Below, in pieces: positions 7,733-16,521 of a stretch of DNA of 64,000 bases. Where the stretch lies: contig MWYZ01000070.1 of the NCBI GenBank assembly GCA_002050365.1, positions 1-64,000 of the forward strand, read 5' to 3'. Source of the stretch: Acidobacteria bacterium 28-1. Lineage in GTDB: Bacteria > Acidobacteriota > Blastocatellia > Pyrinomonadales > Pyrinomonadaceae. The position numbers were made by a program, and so were the translations under genes. The number at the start of each line of letters is the position of its first letter. Position 1 is the first letter of the stretch. The notes under the pieces are model-generated. The model searched no databases, was not told where the DNA came from, and saw only the letters and a program-made list of their open reading frames with translations.

Positions 7733-9352
7733 ATGTTCCCAAAATTTTTTAGAAAACTGTGCGTCTTTATTTTTTGCATCGCCGTTTTGCCGCAAATTTT
7801 GCAGGCACAGGAAACCGAAGAAACAATCGTTGCCCGCGTTCGCGTTCGCAATTTCGCCGAAATGATGCGCGTCGCGCAGGCGGGTTTGGATTTGATGGAA
7901 TACCGCGACGGCGAAGAATTGATTTTTTGGACGACTCCCAAACAGTTCGCGGAATTGCAAAAGCAGGGTTTTGCGCTTCGCGTTGACGAGCAAAAAACCT
8001 TTGAGTTGCAGCGTGGTTTGCAAACTGACACTTTCCGCGACGGTTATCGAACGGTTGAAGAAACGCGCGATTTCTTAGACCAGATGCAAGCGCGTTTTCC
8101 GAATCTGGCGGAGGTTTTTACTTACGGACAGAGTTGGGAAAAAACTAGAAATGCCAATAATGGCTACGATTTGTTCGGCGTTAAATTAACGAACAGGCAA
8201 ATCACGGGCAGTAAACCGACATTTTTTCTGCAAGCCGGAATTCACTCGCGCGAACTCGTGCCGCCGGAAATTGCCACGCGCTTCATCGAATACTTGTTGA
8301 CGAATTACGGCACAGATGCCGACGCGACTTGGCTTTTGGACGAACATCAAATCGTCGTCGTTCCAATCGTCAATCCCGACGGCAGAAAACTTGCTGAACA
8401 AAGTTTATTGAAACGCAAAAATACTAATAATACGACCGGAAACTGCACGAACATAACTTTCGGAATTGATTTGAATCGTAATTTTTCTTTTCTGTGGGGA
8501 ACGGTGAATTTGCCGACAGAGCCGCCGTGCGGCGAAACTTTTCCCGGCTTAACCGCTGGCAGCGAGCCGGAAACGCAAGCCATTGAAAATTTGGTTGATT
8601 CGCTGTTTCCAGACCAACGCGAGCCGGGCAGAACCGAACCTGCACCTCTCGATGCAACCGGCGTTTTTCTCGATATGCACTCGACGGGAAATCTGATTTT
8701 ATATCCGTGGGGACAAGACAATACGCCGCCGCCGAATCTACAGTTGCGGACGATTGCCAGAAAAATGGCTTCGTATAACGGCTATAATCCGATTCAATCA
8801 ATTCAGCTTTACCCGACGAGCGGCTCGGCGCGGGAATACGCCTACGGCGAGCGCGGCGCGGTTGGTTTAGCGATGGAAATCGGTTCAGGTTCAGGGGGGT
8901 GCGGCGGATTTTTCGCAACGTATAGTTGTTTAGACGGCGGCAGCGGCGGAGATTTCTGGAATTTGAATCGTCCCGTTTTGCTTTACTTAGCGAAAATCGC
9001 CAGAACTCCATATATGACGGGCGAAGGCGCAACGACGGAAACTTTAACGGTATCGAAAACCGGCGCGAATTCTTTCATGTTGCGGGCGCAAATCAGCGAC
9101 GCAAACAACGGCGGGCAGACAGTTTCGGCGGCGGAAGTTTATGTTGACACACCACCTTGGCGCGGTGGAACGCCCGTTCAAATGATGGCAAAAGACGGGA
9201 CGTTTAATTCGACAGTTGAATTCGCCGTCGTTGATTTGACGGTTTCGCCGGGCAGACACATGTTTTATGTGCGCGGACGGGATGCAACAAATAATTGGGG
9301 CGCAATCAAAGCCGCTTTCGCGCCGCTACCTAAGGCTAATGTGGATTTATAA
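7733..9352 (+). CDS. Secreted M14 family zinc carboxypeptidase
   Basis: About 539 residues. The start at 7733 is chosen because GGAGG lies 12 nt upstream and the signal peptide MFPKFFRKLCVFIFCIAVLP begins there; in-frame ATGs further upstream (such as 7700) would add a charged leader. Zinc ligands are in AGIHSREL (HxxE) and FLDMHSTG. Substrate-binding residues lie in NPDGRK and GIDLNRNF, and the catalytic Glu is in VGLAMEIG. A C-terminal beta-rich domain of about 100 residues follows the catalytic domain. Likely a periplasmic or secreted carboxypeptidase working with the M1 peptidase upstream. Confidence 0.88.
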   Translation: MFPKFFRKLCVFIFCIAVLPQILQAQETEETIVARVRVRNFAEMMRVAQAGLDLMEYRDGEELIFWTTPKQFAELQKQGFALRVDEQKTFELQRGLQTDTFRDGYRTVEETRDFLDQMQARFPNLAEVFTYGQSWEKTRNANNGYDLFGVKLTNRQITGSKPTFFLQAGIHSRELVPPEIATRFIEYLLTNYGTDADATWLLDEHQIVVVPIVNPDGRKLAEQSLLKRKNTNNTTGNCTNITFGIDLNRNFSFLWGTVNLPTEPPCGETFPGLTAGSEPETQAIENLVDSLFPDQREPGRTEPAPLDATGVFLDMHSTGNLILYPWGQDNTPPPNLQLRTIARKMASYNGYNPIQSIQLYPTSGSAREYAYGERGAVGLAMEIGSGSGGCGGFFATYSCLDGGSGGDFWNLNRPVLLYLAKIARTPYMTGEGATTETLTVSKTGANSFMLRAQISDANNGGQTVSAAEVYVDTPPWRGGTPVQMMAKDGTFNSTVEFAVVDLTVSPGRHMFYVRGRDATNNWGAIKAAFAPLPKANVDL

Positions 9353-9390
9353 CGGCGGCCGGTAAACGGTTGGTATATTACCCAAACGAC

Positions 9391-9439
9391 AAGCAGTTTC
9401 CGTTCACAATTATTTGGATTAGCGGAAGATAAACTGCTT
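9391..9439. repeat. Intergenic inverted repeat (AAGCAGTTT arms)
   Basis: Positions 9391-9399 (AAGCAGTTT) pair with 9431-9439 (AAACTGCTT). The inner CCG (9400-9402) can pair with CGG at 9423-9425. It sits between the M14 gene and the terminator at 9476. Function unknown; it could be part of a 3' untranslated structure. Confidence 0.45.
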
Positions 9440-9475
9440 CCATCGGTGTATCTGCCGTAAAAGTGTTTACATTAC

Positions 9476-9519
9476 AAACACGGGTTGATGAATTCAACAT
9501 TTACCCGTGTTTTCTTTTT
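9476..9519 (+). terminator. Rho-independent terminator after the M14 peptidase gene
   Basis: The stem AAACACGGGT (9476-9485) pairs perfectly with ACCCGTGTTT (9503-9512) and is followed by a T-rich run to 9519. It separates the peptidase genes from the rrf2-suf operon. Confidence 0.75.
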
Positions 9520-9529
9520 GCTTGGAATC

Positions 9530-9558
9530 TTGACAAAAAAGTAATGATTTGCGATTCT
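9530..9558 (+). promoter_or_regulatory. Putative sigma-70-type promoter for rrf2-suf operon
   Basis: A consensus -35 TTGACA is at 9530-9535. Seventeen nt later GATTCT (9553-9558) could serve as a weak -10. It lies 38 nt upstream of the rrf2 start. The weak -10 fits an activator- or repressor-controlled promoter, and autoregulation by the Rrf2 protein is expected from the family. The sequence alone does not prove it. Confidence 0.4.
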
Positions 9559-9596
9559 AGACGTGCAAGATTAAACGCGAGGAACGCTACCGTAAG

Positions 9597-10088
9597 ATGA
9601 AAATTTCAGCCCAAGAAGAATATGGATTGCGATGTTTAGTGCAGCTTGCCAGCTTGCGCCGCGAAGAATCTTTAACGCTCAATCAGATTGCCGAACGCGA
9701 AGGAATATCGGTTGCCAATGCGGGAAAATTGATGTGGCTTTTAAATAAATCGGGTTTCGTGCAGGCAACGCGCGGAACAAAAGGCGGTTACGCTCTGGCG
9801 CGTCCGGCGAGCGAAATTTACCTGAACGAAATTATCAAAGTTTTGGATGAGGAGGTTTTAAGCAAACATTGTGAAAGTTACACGGGGATTTTAGATTCGT
9901 GTGTTCACAAAGGCGATTGCGGCATTCGCCCTGTGATTGTCGGCTTGCACGAGATTGTGGAAAATGCGCTGTCGCAGATAAATCTGGCGCAGCTCGTCGG
10001 CAACGAAGCGTCGGTTGTCGCGACCTTTCATCAAATTCAAGGAATTCACCGAACGATTGAACCGCAATTCAATCGGCGGCAGCAGTAG
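9597..10088 (+). CDS. Rrf2 family transcriptional regulator (probable Fe-S sensing suf regulator)
   Basis: 163 residues with an N-terminal winged helix (KISAQEEYGLRCLVQLA, SVANAGKLMWLLNKSGFV, GTKGGYAL). Three cysteines in KHCESYTG, DSCVHKGDC match the Fe-S ligand arrangement of IscR/SufR-like Rrf2 proteins. It is the first gene of the suf operon, so it most likely senses Fe-S status and controls the downstream genes. Operator sequences could not be identified by eye. Confidence 0.85.
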   Translation: MKISAQEEYGLRCLVQLASLRREESLTLNQIAEREGISVANAGKLMWLLNKSGFVQATRGTKGGYALARPASEIYLNEIIKVLDEEVLSKHCESYTGILDSCVHKGDCGIRPVIVGLHEIVENALSQINLAQLVGNEASVVATFHQIQGIHRTIEPQFNRRQQ

Positions 10089-10143
10089 GCAGTTGGCAAT
10101 GACCAACTTTGAACATTGAACTTAAAACATTGGACTTATTATT
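10089..10143. repeat. Heptad-period repeat arm between rrf2 and sufB
   Basis: The words TTTGAACA, TTGAACT, TAAAACA, TTGGACT follow one another with a period of about 7 nt. They are preceded by a small inverted repeat GTTGGCAATGACCAAC. This looks like one arm of the heptad-type elements seen elsewhere in the window (e.g. 31499-31553, which uses the related TTCAAAG word). No matching second arm is evident. Confidence 0.5.
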
Positions 10144-11583
10144 ATGTCAACAGCAGTAGAATTATTAGCAAACAGGGAATATAAATACGGTTTTACGACC
10201 GACATCGAAACGGAAACGATTGCGAAAGGCTTATCGGAAGATACCGTCAGGCTTATTTCAGCAAAGAAAAACGAGCCGGTATGGCTGCTCGAATTTCGCC
10301 TCAAAGCCTATCGTCATTGGCTGACAATGAAACAGCCCGACAATTGGGCGAATTTTCATTATCCGAATATTGATTTTCAAAACATAAGTTATTATTCCGC
10401 GCCGAAGCAAAAGGTGAAAAAGCAAAGTTTGGACGAAGTCGATCCGGAATTGTTGAAAACTTTTGAAAAGCTCGGCATTCCGCTGACCGAACAGAAAATG
10501 CTGGCGAATGTCGCGGTTGATGCGGTGTTCGATTCGGTTTCGGTAGCGACGACTTACAAGAAAAAACTGCTCGAAGCGGGCGTAATTTTCTGCTCGTTCA
10601 CCGAAGCGGTCGCCGATTATCCCGAACTCATCAAAAAATATCTCGGCTCGGTTGTGCCGACTTCAGATAATTATTACGCGGCTTTAAACAGCGCGGTTTT
10701 CTCTGACGGCTCATTCGTTTTTATTCCAAAAGACGTGCGTTGTCCGATGGAACTTTCGACATATTTTCGTATTAACACGCAGGATTCAGGACAATTTGAA
10801 CGGACGTTAATTGTCGCGGAAGAAGGCGGCTACGTTGCATATAATGAAGGTTGCACAGCTCCTCAGTTCGACACGAATCAGCTTCACGCGGCGGTCGTCG
10901 AATTAGTCGCTTTGGATGATGCGGAAATTAAATATTCGACCGTGCAGAATTGGTATGCGGGCGATGAAAACGGAAGAGGCGGAATTTATAATTTTGTGAC
11001 GAAACGGGGTGCGTGTCGCGGGCGGAAATCAAAAATTTCTTGGACGCAGGTTGAAACCGGAAGCGCGATTACTTGGAAATACCCAAGTGTGATTTTGCAG
11101 GGCGACGATTCTATCGGCGAATTTTATTCCGTCGCGCTGACTAATAACGCGCAAGTTGCCGACACCGGAACGAAGATGATTCATCTCGGCAAAAACACGC
11201 GCAGCACGATTATCTCGAAAGGAATTTCCGCCGGAAAATCTAACAATAGTTATCGCGGGCTCGTGAAAATTATGCCGAAAGCGGAAGGCGCACGGAATTA
11301 TACGCAGTGCGATTCGATGCTGATTGGCGGAACGTCCGAGGCAAACACATTTCCGTATATCGAAGTAATGAACGCTACGGCTCGCGTCGAACACGAAGCG
11401 ACGACTTCAAAAATTAGCGAAGACCAATTGTTTTATCTGCAACAACGCGGCATCTCGCAGGAAGATGCAGTTTCGCTGATTATCAACGGTTTTTGCAAAG
11501 AAGTTTTTAAAGAATTGCCGATGGAATATGCCGTCGAAGCGCAGAAACTTCTTGGATTGAAATTGGAAGGAAGTGTCGGTTAA
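10144..11583 (+). CDS. sufB: Fe-S cluster assembly protein SufB
   Basis: 479 residues, standard SufB length. Part of the SufBCD scaffold complex that assembles Fe-S clusters in the cytoplasm. Diagnostic stretches are FKAYRHW-like near the N-terminus, [71 protein letters not shown], and the C-terminal [20 protein letters not shown] segment. It is followed after 5 nt by an accessory gene rather than sufC, so the suf gene order is interrupted here. Confidence 0.95.
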   Translation: MSTAVELLANREYKYGFTTDIETETIAKGLSEDTVRLISAKKNEPVWLLEFRLKAYRHWLTMKQPDNWANFHYPNIDFQNISYYSAPKQKVKKQSLDEVDPELLKTFEKLGIPLTEQKMLANVAVDAVFDSVSVATTYKKKLLEAGVIFCSFTEAVADYPELIKKYLGSVVPTSDNYYAALNSAVFSDGSFVFIPKDVRCPMELSTYFRINTQDSGQFERTLIVAEEGGYVAYNEGCTAPQFDTNQLHAAVVELVALDDAEIKYSTVQNWYAGDENGRGGIYNFVTKRGACRGRKSKISWTQVETGSAITWKYPSVILQGDDSIGEFYSVALTNNAQVADTGTKMIHLGKNTRSTIISKGISAGKSNNSYRGLVKIMPKAEGARNYTQCDSMLIGGTSEANTFPYIEVMNATARVEHEATTSKISEDQLFYLQQRGISQEDAVSLIINGFCKEVFKELPMEYAVEAQKLLGLKLEGSVG

Positions 11584-11588
11584 TTCAG

Positions 11589-12080
11589 ATGAAACAGAGA
11601 ACACCGCAAGAAAAGAAGGCTTTGAGTTACGCCAAAGACAGACGTAATTGTTACGGTGAAAGCGATAAAGGTTCGCCCGTATCAATTCGTCGAAACAAAA
11701 CTTGTCCGAAACGCGCTTATAGAAAAAATGTTAATGATATTTTGCAAAGCGCAATTGGCGCAATTGATTTGGAGAATGCCGAAGCGATTGATGTTAAAGC
11801 CAAAGAAATCAAAAGAAGAAAGTGGAAAAAATATCCTGATAGGCAATTGGGTAAAATCATTAAAGAACGTCTTGAAGAAAAAATTGCTCGAAGAAAATTT
11901 AATAATTTGTTTCAAAATTTGGTAATTGAAGTCGAACAAGAAACGGACGGGCGCTGGATTGCCGAAATTGATGAATTGAACGGCGTTTTGGTTTGCGGCG
12001 AAACGCGCGAAGAAGCGATTACAAAAGTTAAAACATTGGTTTCGCGGGTGATTGCCGAAAGATTGGTAAAAGAAACTTAG
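11589..12080 (+). CDS. Hypothetical basic protein with C-terminal HicB-like domain
   Basis: 163 residues in two parts. Residues ~1-100 are a basic, K/R-rich region (MKQRTPQEKKALSYAKDRRN.YGES) that I associate with an uncharacterised family found in several environmental phyla. Residues ~108-160 (NLVIEVEQETDGRWIAEIDE, GETREEAITKVKTL) match a HicB/DUF1902-like partial RNase-H fold antitoxin. No HicA toxin is adjacent. It begins 5 nt after sufB and ends 3 nt before the MntA-like gene, so it is transcribed with suf. It may be a fusion or an orphan antitoxin; function unproven. Confidence 0.6.
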   Translation: MKQRTPQEKKALSYAKDRRNCYGESDKGSPVSIRRNKTCPKRAYRKNVNDILQSAIGAIDLENAEAIDVKAKEIKRRKWKKYPDRQLGKIIKERLEEKIARRKFNNLFQNLVIEVEQETDGRWIAEIDELNGVLVCGETREEAITKVKTLVSRVIAERLVKET

Positions 12081-12083
12081 AAA

Positions 12084-12404
12084 ATGTTTTTAAGCGAAAC
12101 AGACAAACAAAAAATCATCGAAATATGCAAACGCAACGGCGTTTCTTATTGTGCTGTGTTCGGCTCTTTTGCGCGTGGCGAAGCAACCGATGAAAGCGAT
12201 GTTGATTTGCTAGTTCATTTTTTCAAGCCGATTGGTTGGGCGTTTTACGGTATTGCCGAAGATTTAGAAACGGCTTTGGGCAGAAAAGTTGATTTGGCAA
12301 CTGACAAGATGATTGGCAAACGCATTCGTGAAAGCGTGATGCGTGATTTGCAGGTGATTTATGAAGAAACCGAACAACGCCGACCGACTCGGTCATATTC
12401 TTGA
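12084..12404 (+). CDS. mntA: MntA-like nucleotidyltransferase antitoxin
   Basis: 106 residues of a minimal nucleotidyltransferase. The signature GSFARGEATDESDVD fits the GSx10DxD motif of MntA antitoxins, which neutralise HepT by AMPylating it. The hepT start lies 44 nt inside this gene, the usual coupled arrangement. The C-terminus (EETEQRRPTRSYS) is encoded in the overlap. It sits between sufB and sufC. Confidence 0.85.
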   Translation: MFLSETDKQKIIEICKRNGVSYCAVFGSFARGEATDESDVDLLVHFFKPIGWAFYGIAEDLETALGRKVDLATDKMIGKRIRESVMRDLQVIYEETEQRRPTRSYS

Positions 12405-12705
12405 TGCAATTGAGAAAATTGAAAGGTATATGCAAAGCTACGACAAGCAAGCCTTTCAAGCTGACGAAAAGACGCAGGATGCCGTCGTTCGGCAAATGGA
12501 AATCATCGGCGAAGCGGCAACGAATTTGACACGAGATTTGCGTTCGGAAAATCCGCAAGTTGCTTGGCAATTTGCAACGGCAATGCGCAATCGTTTGGTT
12601 CACGGTTATTTTGACGTTGATGCAAATATTGTTTGGGATACGACGCAAAACGATTTGTCGCCGTTGAAATCGCAAATTGAAAAGATTTTGGAGAATTTAA
12701 GTTGA
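12361..12705 (+). CDS. hepT: HepT-like toxin (DUF86, HEPN ribonuclease)
   Basis: 114 residues with the HEPN signature RNRLVHGYF (the RX4HXY catalytic motif) and the upstream AVVRQMEIIGEAATNL helix typical of HepT/DUF86. Member of a MntA/HepT type VII toxin-antitoxin pair with the overlapping upstream gene. Its TGA stop overlaps the TTG start of the next gene. Catalytic residues are intact. Confidence 0.85.
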   Translation: MKKPNNADRLGHILDAIEKIERYMQSYDKQAFQADEKTQDAVVRQMEIIGEAATNLTRDLRSENPQVAWQFATAMRNRLVHGYFDVDANIVWDTTQNDLSPLKSQIEKILENLS

Positions 12706-13082
12706 AAAAAATCAAATTACCAAACGCGCCCGAACCGAAAGGTCATTATTCGTCAGCCGTTGTTCATAACGGCTTAATTTTTGTGTCGGGACAATTGCCG
12801 ATAAATCACGAAACGGGCGAAGAAATTACCGATTCAATCGAAGCGCAGACCGAACAATGTTTGCGAAACGTCGAAGCGGTTTTGCTAATGGCTGGCAGCG
12901 ATTTGAATCACGTTTTGAAGTTTACGATTTTCGTTTCGGCTGAAAATCTGTGGGGCGCGGTCAACGAAACTTACGCGCGTATTTTGGGCGAACACAAACC
13001 GGCGCGGGCGATAATTCCGGCCGGAAAGTTTCGCGGGAATTTTTTGATTGAGATTGAAGCGATTGCAGAGGTGAAAGAATGA
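12702..13082 (+). CDS. RidA family protein (YjgF/YER057c/UK114)
   Basis: 126 residues with the RidA trimer fold signatures HNGLIFVSGQLPIN, EAQTEQCLRNVEAVL and RAIIPAGKFRGNFLIEIEAIA. The conserved Arg in the P-x-R region, which in RidA binds the imine/enamine substrate, appears as PARA. Start is TTG at 12702 overlapping the hepT stop, and the 3' end overlaps the next gene by 4 nt (ATGA). Likely 2-iminobutanoate/2-iminopropanoate deaminase-like, which protects PLP enzymes. Confidence 0.82.
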   Translation: MKKIKLPNAPEPKGHYSSAVVHNGLIFVSGQLPINHETGEEITDSIEAQTEQCLRNVEAVLLMAGSDLNHVLKFTIFVSAENLWGAVNETYARILGEHKPARAIIPAGKFRGNFLIEIEAIAEVKE

Positions 13083-13696
13083 ATGTTGCAATTATTGTTT
13101 TTGATAAATTTACGGATGTTGATTTGTGGTTGATGTGGGATTTGCTCAATCGCGTTCGGTTGGAAAATTGGCAAGTTCGCATTTTAGGCGACAAAGATTC
13201 GCACGTTTCGGCGACTGGAATTTCAATTTCGATGCACGGAAAAATCGAAGAAGCCAACCGCGCGGATGCAGTTTTATTCGTCAGCGGACAAGGCACGCGC
13301 GAGAAAATGCGCGACGAAAATTGGCTGAAACGGTTCAATCTAAATCCTGAAAAACAATTCATCGGCTCGATTTGTTCCGGTTCATTAATTCTGGCGGCTC
13401 TGGGTTTGCTCAAAGGCAAGACGGCGACAACTTACCCGACTTCAAAAATCGCGCTTGAAGGTTTTGGTGTCGAAGTCGTTGAAAAACCAATTGTTGTCAA
13501 CGGAAATGTTGCGACTGCCGGCGGTTGTCTCGCACTACAGTATCTATGCGGCTGGACGATTGAAAATTTAGTCGGACAAGATTGGCGCGAGTTAGTTTTG
13601 AAATCAGTTCAGCCAGTTGGCGAAGGTTTGTTTTTTAAAGACGTGGAAAATTTAATAAAACTTTATGCAACGCCGACAAAAGCAAAAACAGTTTAA
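13079..13696 (+). CDS. DJ-1/PfpI family protein
   Basis: 205 residues of a class I glutamine-amidotransferase-like fold. The nucleophile elbow is GSICSGSLILAALGLLKG with Cys ~101, followed by TTYP. An acidic residue near the N-terminus (FDKFTDVDLW) takes the place of the usual conserved Glu/Asp. It resembles isonitrile hydratase/InhA-like members. It overlaps the RidA gene by ATGA, forming a two-gene damage-control pair inserted before sufC. Confidence 0.78.
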   Translation: MNVAIIVFDKFTDVDLWLMWDLLNRVRLENWQVRILGDKDSHVSATGISISMHGKIEEANRADAVLFVSGQGTREKMRDENWLKRFNLNPEKQFIGSICSGSLILAALGLLKGKTATTYPTSKIALEGFGVEVVEKPIVVNGNVATAGGCLALQYLCGWTIENLVGQDWRELVLKSVQPVGEGLFFKDVENLIKLYATPTKAKTV

Positions 13697-13720
13697 TTTA
13701 ACAGAGGAATTTTTAGAAAA

Positions 13721-14473
13721 ATGTTATTAGAAATTAAAGATTTACATGCCGTAATTGACGGCAAAGAAATTTTAAAGGGCTTGAACCTGCAAGTTGATAA
13801 AGGCGAAGTTCACGCGATTATGGGTCCGAACGGTTCGGGCAAATCCACATTGGCGAAAGTTCTCGCCGGTCATCCGTCATATGAAGTGACGAAAGGCGAA
13901 GTCGTCTACGAAGGCACAAATTTACTTGAACTCGATCCTGACGAACGCGCTCGGAACGGTGTTTTTCTCGCGTTTCAATATCCGGTCGAAGTTCCGGGCG
14001 TGTCAAATGCACAGTTTTTGCGTCTTGCCTACAACGAGAAAATGAAGCATCTGGGCGAGGAAGAACTCGACCCGTTGGAGTTCAACGATTTGCTCAAAGA
14101 ACGGGCAAAAATAGTTGAAATGGACAAAAGTTTTTTTAATCGTTCGGTCAACGAAGGTTTTTCCGGCGGCGAAAAGAAACGCAACGAGATTTTGCAGATG
14201 GCGGTCCTTCAGCCGAAGCTCGCTGTTTTGGACGAAACCGATTCCGGTCTCGACATTGACGCTTTGCGAATTGTCGCCGAAGGGGTAAATAAATTGCGGA
14301 ACGCGGACAAGGCGATAATTTTGGTAACGCATTATCAAAGGCTTTTGAATTACGTCGAACCGGATTTTGTTCACGTTTTGGCAAACGGAAAAATCGTTAA
14401 AGAAGGCGGCAAAGAACTCGCGCTCGAACTCGAAGAAAAAGGCTACGATTGGGTCAAAGCAGCATCGAAATAA
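13721..14473 (+). CDS. sufC: Fe-S cluster assembly ATPase SufC
   Basis: 250 residues of the ABC-type ATPase of SufBCD. Walker [21 protein letters not shown], signature [14 protein letters not shown], Walker [17 protein letters not shown] and the H-loop [10 protein letters not shown] are all present. The DETDSGLD variant is characteristic of SufC. AGAGG lies upstream of the ATG. Resumes the suf order after the accessory insert. Confidence 0.95.
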   Translation: MLLEIKDLHAVIDGKEILKGLNLQVDKGEVHAIMGPNGSGKSTLAKVLAGHPSYEVTKGEVVYEGTNLLELDPDERARNGVFLAFQYPVEVPGVSNAQFLRLAYNEKMKHLGEEELDPLEFNDLLKERAKIVEMDKSFFNRSVNEGFSGGEKKRNEILQMAVLQPKLAVLDETDSGLDIDALRIVAEGVNKLRNADKAIILVTHYQRLLNYVEPDFVHVLANGKIVKEGGKELALELEEKGYDWVKAASK

Positions 14474-14485
14474 AAGAGGTGAAAT

Positions 14486-14704
14486 ATGGCGGAAACAACT
14501 GTAAATCAATATGCGGAAATTCCAATTGATTATCAAAATGTCTTCGCGGAAAAAATTGGCGAGTTGAAAAACAGCTTTGAAAATAAAAGAGGAAATAACA
14601 TTGCAGAAAGTAGTAAAAGAAACAAATTACGGCGCAGCCTTTCGAGAAAATTTGGCGCGAGAAGAGAATGCTTGGTTGAAATATCTGCGCGAAAATGCGT
14701 TTGA
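14486..14704 (+). CDS. Small ORF between sufC and sufD (doubtful)
   Basis: 72 codons with a good ribosome binding site (GAGGTG 6 nt before ATG). Only the first ~38 residues (MAETTVNQYAEIPIDYQNVF and onwards) lie outside sufD; the remainder overlaps sufD in another frame and looks like shadow sequence. It could be a leader peptide that couples sufD translation, or the relic of a longer sufD N-terminus after a frameshift. Not recognised. Confidence 0.3.
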   Translation: MAETTVNQYAEIPIDYQNVFAEKIGELKNSFENKRGNNIAESSKRNKLRRSLSRKFGARRECLVEISARKCV

Positions 14705-15911
14705 GTTTTTCACTGAAAACGGTTTTCCAACCGTGAAGAACGAAGAATGGAAATATACAAATGTCGCGCCGATTGAAAGAGAAATTTTTGAAATTACAAA
14801 TGGTAGAGCGGTTGACGCGGAGAAAATCAGCGAGCTTTTTTCTAAAACCGAAAGTGAAAATCGCGTGGTTTTTGTCAACAACAAACTCAATCAAGAACTG
14901 ACGAATCTTTCAAATTTGCCCGAAGGCGCGAAGATTCTAAATTTAAACAAAGCGATTCAAGATGAAATTTTCAGCCAAATTGTTAGAAAGAATTTAGGGA
15001 AATCGGTTAATGCGGAAGCGAACGGTTTTACGGCTTTAAACACGGCTTTTATTGAAGAAGGCGTGTTTATTTTCGTTCCGAAAAACACGAAAATCGAAAC
15101 GCCGATTCATCTAATTTTTATCACCGATGAAAATACGGCGAGTTTTCCGCGTGTGTTGTTGGTTGCCGAACGCGGAAGCGAAGCGATGTTAATCGAAAGT
15201 TATCTGAGAACTGCCGAAACGAAATATCTAACCGATTCGGTAATTGAAATCGTTTTAGAAGACGACGCGAAGTTAAAACATCTGCGAGTTCAGCGCGAAA
15301 GTCATAACGCTTTTCACGTCGGAACGACGGCGGCGAATTTAAATCGCGCCAGCGTTTATGATTCGACGAATATCACGCTCGGCGCGCGCCTTTCGCGCCA
15401 CGACGTTCTGGTCAAATTCAATGCGGAAGGCGCGGAATGTTTTGTAGACGGACTTTATATGATTGCGGAAGAACAACACGCCGACACGCATTCGGTTATT
15501 GACCACGCTTTGCCGAACTGCCTTTCGCATCAAACTTATAAAGGAATCGTTGACGGAAAAGCCCGCGCGGTTTTTAACGGAAAAGTTTTCGTGCGCGAAA
15601 ATGCTTCGGGAACGGACGCGCAGCAGTCGAATAAAAATCTGCTTCTATCGAACGACGCACGGGTTGATACTAAACCGCAGCTTGAAATTTTCAACGACGA
15701 TGTGAAATGCGCTCACGGCGCAACCGTCGGACAATTGGAGGAAGAAGAGTTATTTTACTTATTAAGTCGCGGTTTGAATGAGCAACTGGCGCGAAATCTT
15801 TTAACTTACGGTTTTGCAGAAGAAATTATTAATAAAATCGAGATTGAATCAATCAAAAAGCAGTTGGACGAAGCGGTTTTGAATCGTTTGAATGCGAACC
15901 TGGAAATATAA
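14601..15911 (+). CDS. sufD: Fe-S cluster assembly protein SufD
   Basis: About 436 residues. Start taken at TTG 14601, which has AGAGGA 8-9 nt upstream; the ATG at 14577 precedes that SD and is less likely. SufD features are ENGFPTVKNEEWKYTNVAPI, AKLKHLRVQRES, VDGKARAVFNGKVFVRENA, DAQQSNKNLLLSNDARVDTKPQLEI and CAHGATVGQLEEEELFYLLSRG. The last 41 nt, encoding AVLNRLNANLEI-stop, recur three times downstream, each after an accessory gene unit (separate entries). Confidence 0.95.
   Translation: MQKVVKETNYGAAFRENLAREENAWLKYLRENAFEFFTENGFPTVKNEEWKYTNVAPIEREIFEITNGRAVDAEKISELFSKTESENRVVFVNNKLNQELTNLSNLPEGAKILNLNKAIQDEIFSQIVRKNLGKSVNAEANGFTALNTAFIEEGVFIFVPKNTKIETPIHLIFITDENTASFPRVLLVAERGSEAMLIESYLRTAETKYLTDSVIEIVLEDDAKLKHLRVQRESHNAFHVGTTAANLNRASVYDSTNITLGARLSRHDVLVKFNAEGAECFVDGLYMIAEEQHADTHSVIDHALPNCLSHQTYKGIVDGKARAVFNGKVFVRENASGTDAQQSNKNLLLSNDARVDTKPQLEIFNDDVKCAHGATVGQLEEEELFYLLSRGLNEQLARNLLTYGFAEEIINKIEIESIKKQLDEAVLNRLNANLEI
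15871..15911 (+). repeat. sufD 3'-end repeat, copy 1 (in sufD)
   Basis: Reference copy of a 41-nt unit. It begins AAGCGGTTTTGAATCG, ends CTGGAAATATAA, and encodes the sufD C-terminal tail AVLNRLNANLEI-stop. Copies of identical length lie at 16124, 16762 and 17374. Confidence 0.85.
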
Positions 15912-15914
15912 ATT

Positions 15915-16121
15915 ATGAGAGTTAGGACAAATATAATATTGGCGGAAGATATATTGGCGAAAATTGATGTCTTAGCAGGCGAAAAACAAAAGCGTTCGGC
16001 GGTTATCGAAACTGCTCTGCGCGAGTATATTGCGCGGGAAGAAAGCAAAGTGCCTGCCGATAACGGCACCGAAGTTGTTAACAAAAAAGGCGGTTCGAAA
16101 GCTAAATTAACGAAAGTTTAG
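15915..16121 (+). CDS. Ribbon-helix-helix antitoxin-like protein
   Basis: 68 residues: MRVRTNIILAEDILAKIDVL (beta strand then helix), then SAVIETALREYIAREE (second helix), fitting a small RHH antitoxin/DNA-binding protein. The tail KGGSKAKLTKV is basic. No toxin follows directly, but a MazF-like C-terminal remnant lies at 17763, so it may be the surviving antitoxin of a broken pair. Directly follows sufD and is followed by a copy of the sufD 3' end. Confidence 0.65.
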   Translation: MRVRTNIILAEDILAKIDVLAGEKQKRSAVIETALREYIAREESKVPADNGTEVVNKKGGSKAKLTKV

Positions 16122-16123
16122 TA

Positions 16124-16164
16124 AAGCAGTTTTGAATCGTTAGAACGAAAATTTGGAAACGTAA
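16124..16164 (+). repeat. sufD 3'-end repeat, copy 2
   Basis: Begins AAGCAGTTTTGAATCG and ends TTTGGAAACGTAA; 41 nt, no indels, 32 of 41 positions identical to copy 1. The tail-encoding frame is preserved except for an internal stop. Non-coding here; lies between the RHH gene and the retropepsin-like gene. Confidence 0.85.
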
Positions 16165-16167
16165 AAT

Positions 16168-16521
16168 ATGGGTTTAACATACATTGAAGGAAAAGTAATC
16201 GGAAATAACGATGAAACTGCAACGGTCAATTTTTTAGTTGACAGCGGCGCGAATTATACTCTTCTGACGAAAGATATTTGGGAGAGGCTCGGGTTGAAAG
16301 CGAAGAAAACTTTGAATTTTACGTTGGCTGACGGAACAAAAATCGAACGCGATATTTCCGAGTGTCGCATCGAAATTCTCGGTGAAGATTTTCATACGCC
16401 CGTAATTCTCGGCGAAGAAGGCGATGAATCGCTTCTTGGCGCGGTTACGTTAGAAATTCTCGGTGTCGTGCTGAATCCGTTTAACCGCAGTTTGCAGCCG
16501 ATGCGAATGATGTTGGCGTGA
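16168..16521 (+). CDS. Retropepsin-like aspartic protease family protein (clan AA)
   Basis: 117 residues with a single aspartic-protease half: FLVDSGANYTLLT (the D-S/T-G catalytic motif), a downstream hydrophobic strand and LLGAVTLEILG (the conserved hydrophobic-hydrophobic-G motif). Bacterial proteins of this size are presumed homodimeric retropepsin-like proteases; physiological substrates are unknown. It overlaps the DUF2442 gene by 4 nt (ATGA), so the two form a pair. Confidence 0.72.
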   Translation: MGLTYIEGKVIGNNDETATVNFLVDSGANYTLLTKDIWERLGLKAKKTLNFTLADGTKIERDISECRIEILGEDFHTPVILGEEGDESLLGAVTLEILGVVLNPFNRSLQPMRMMLA

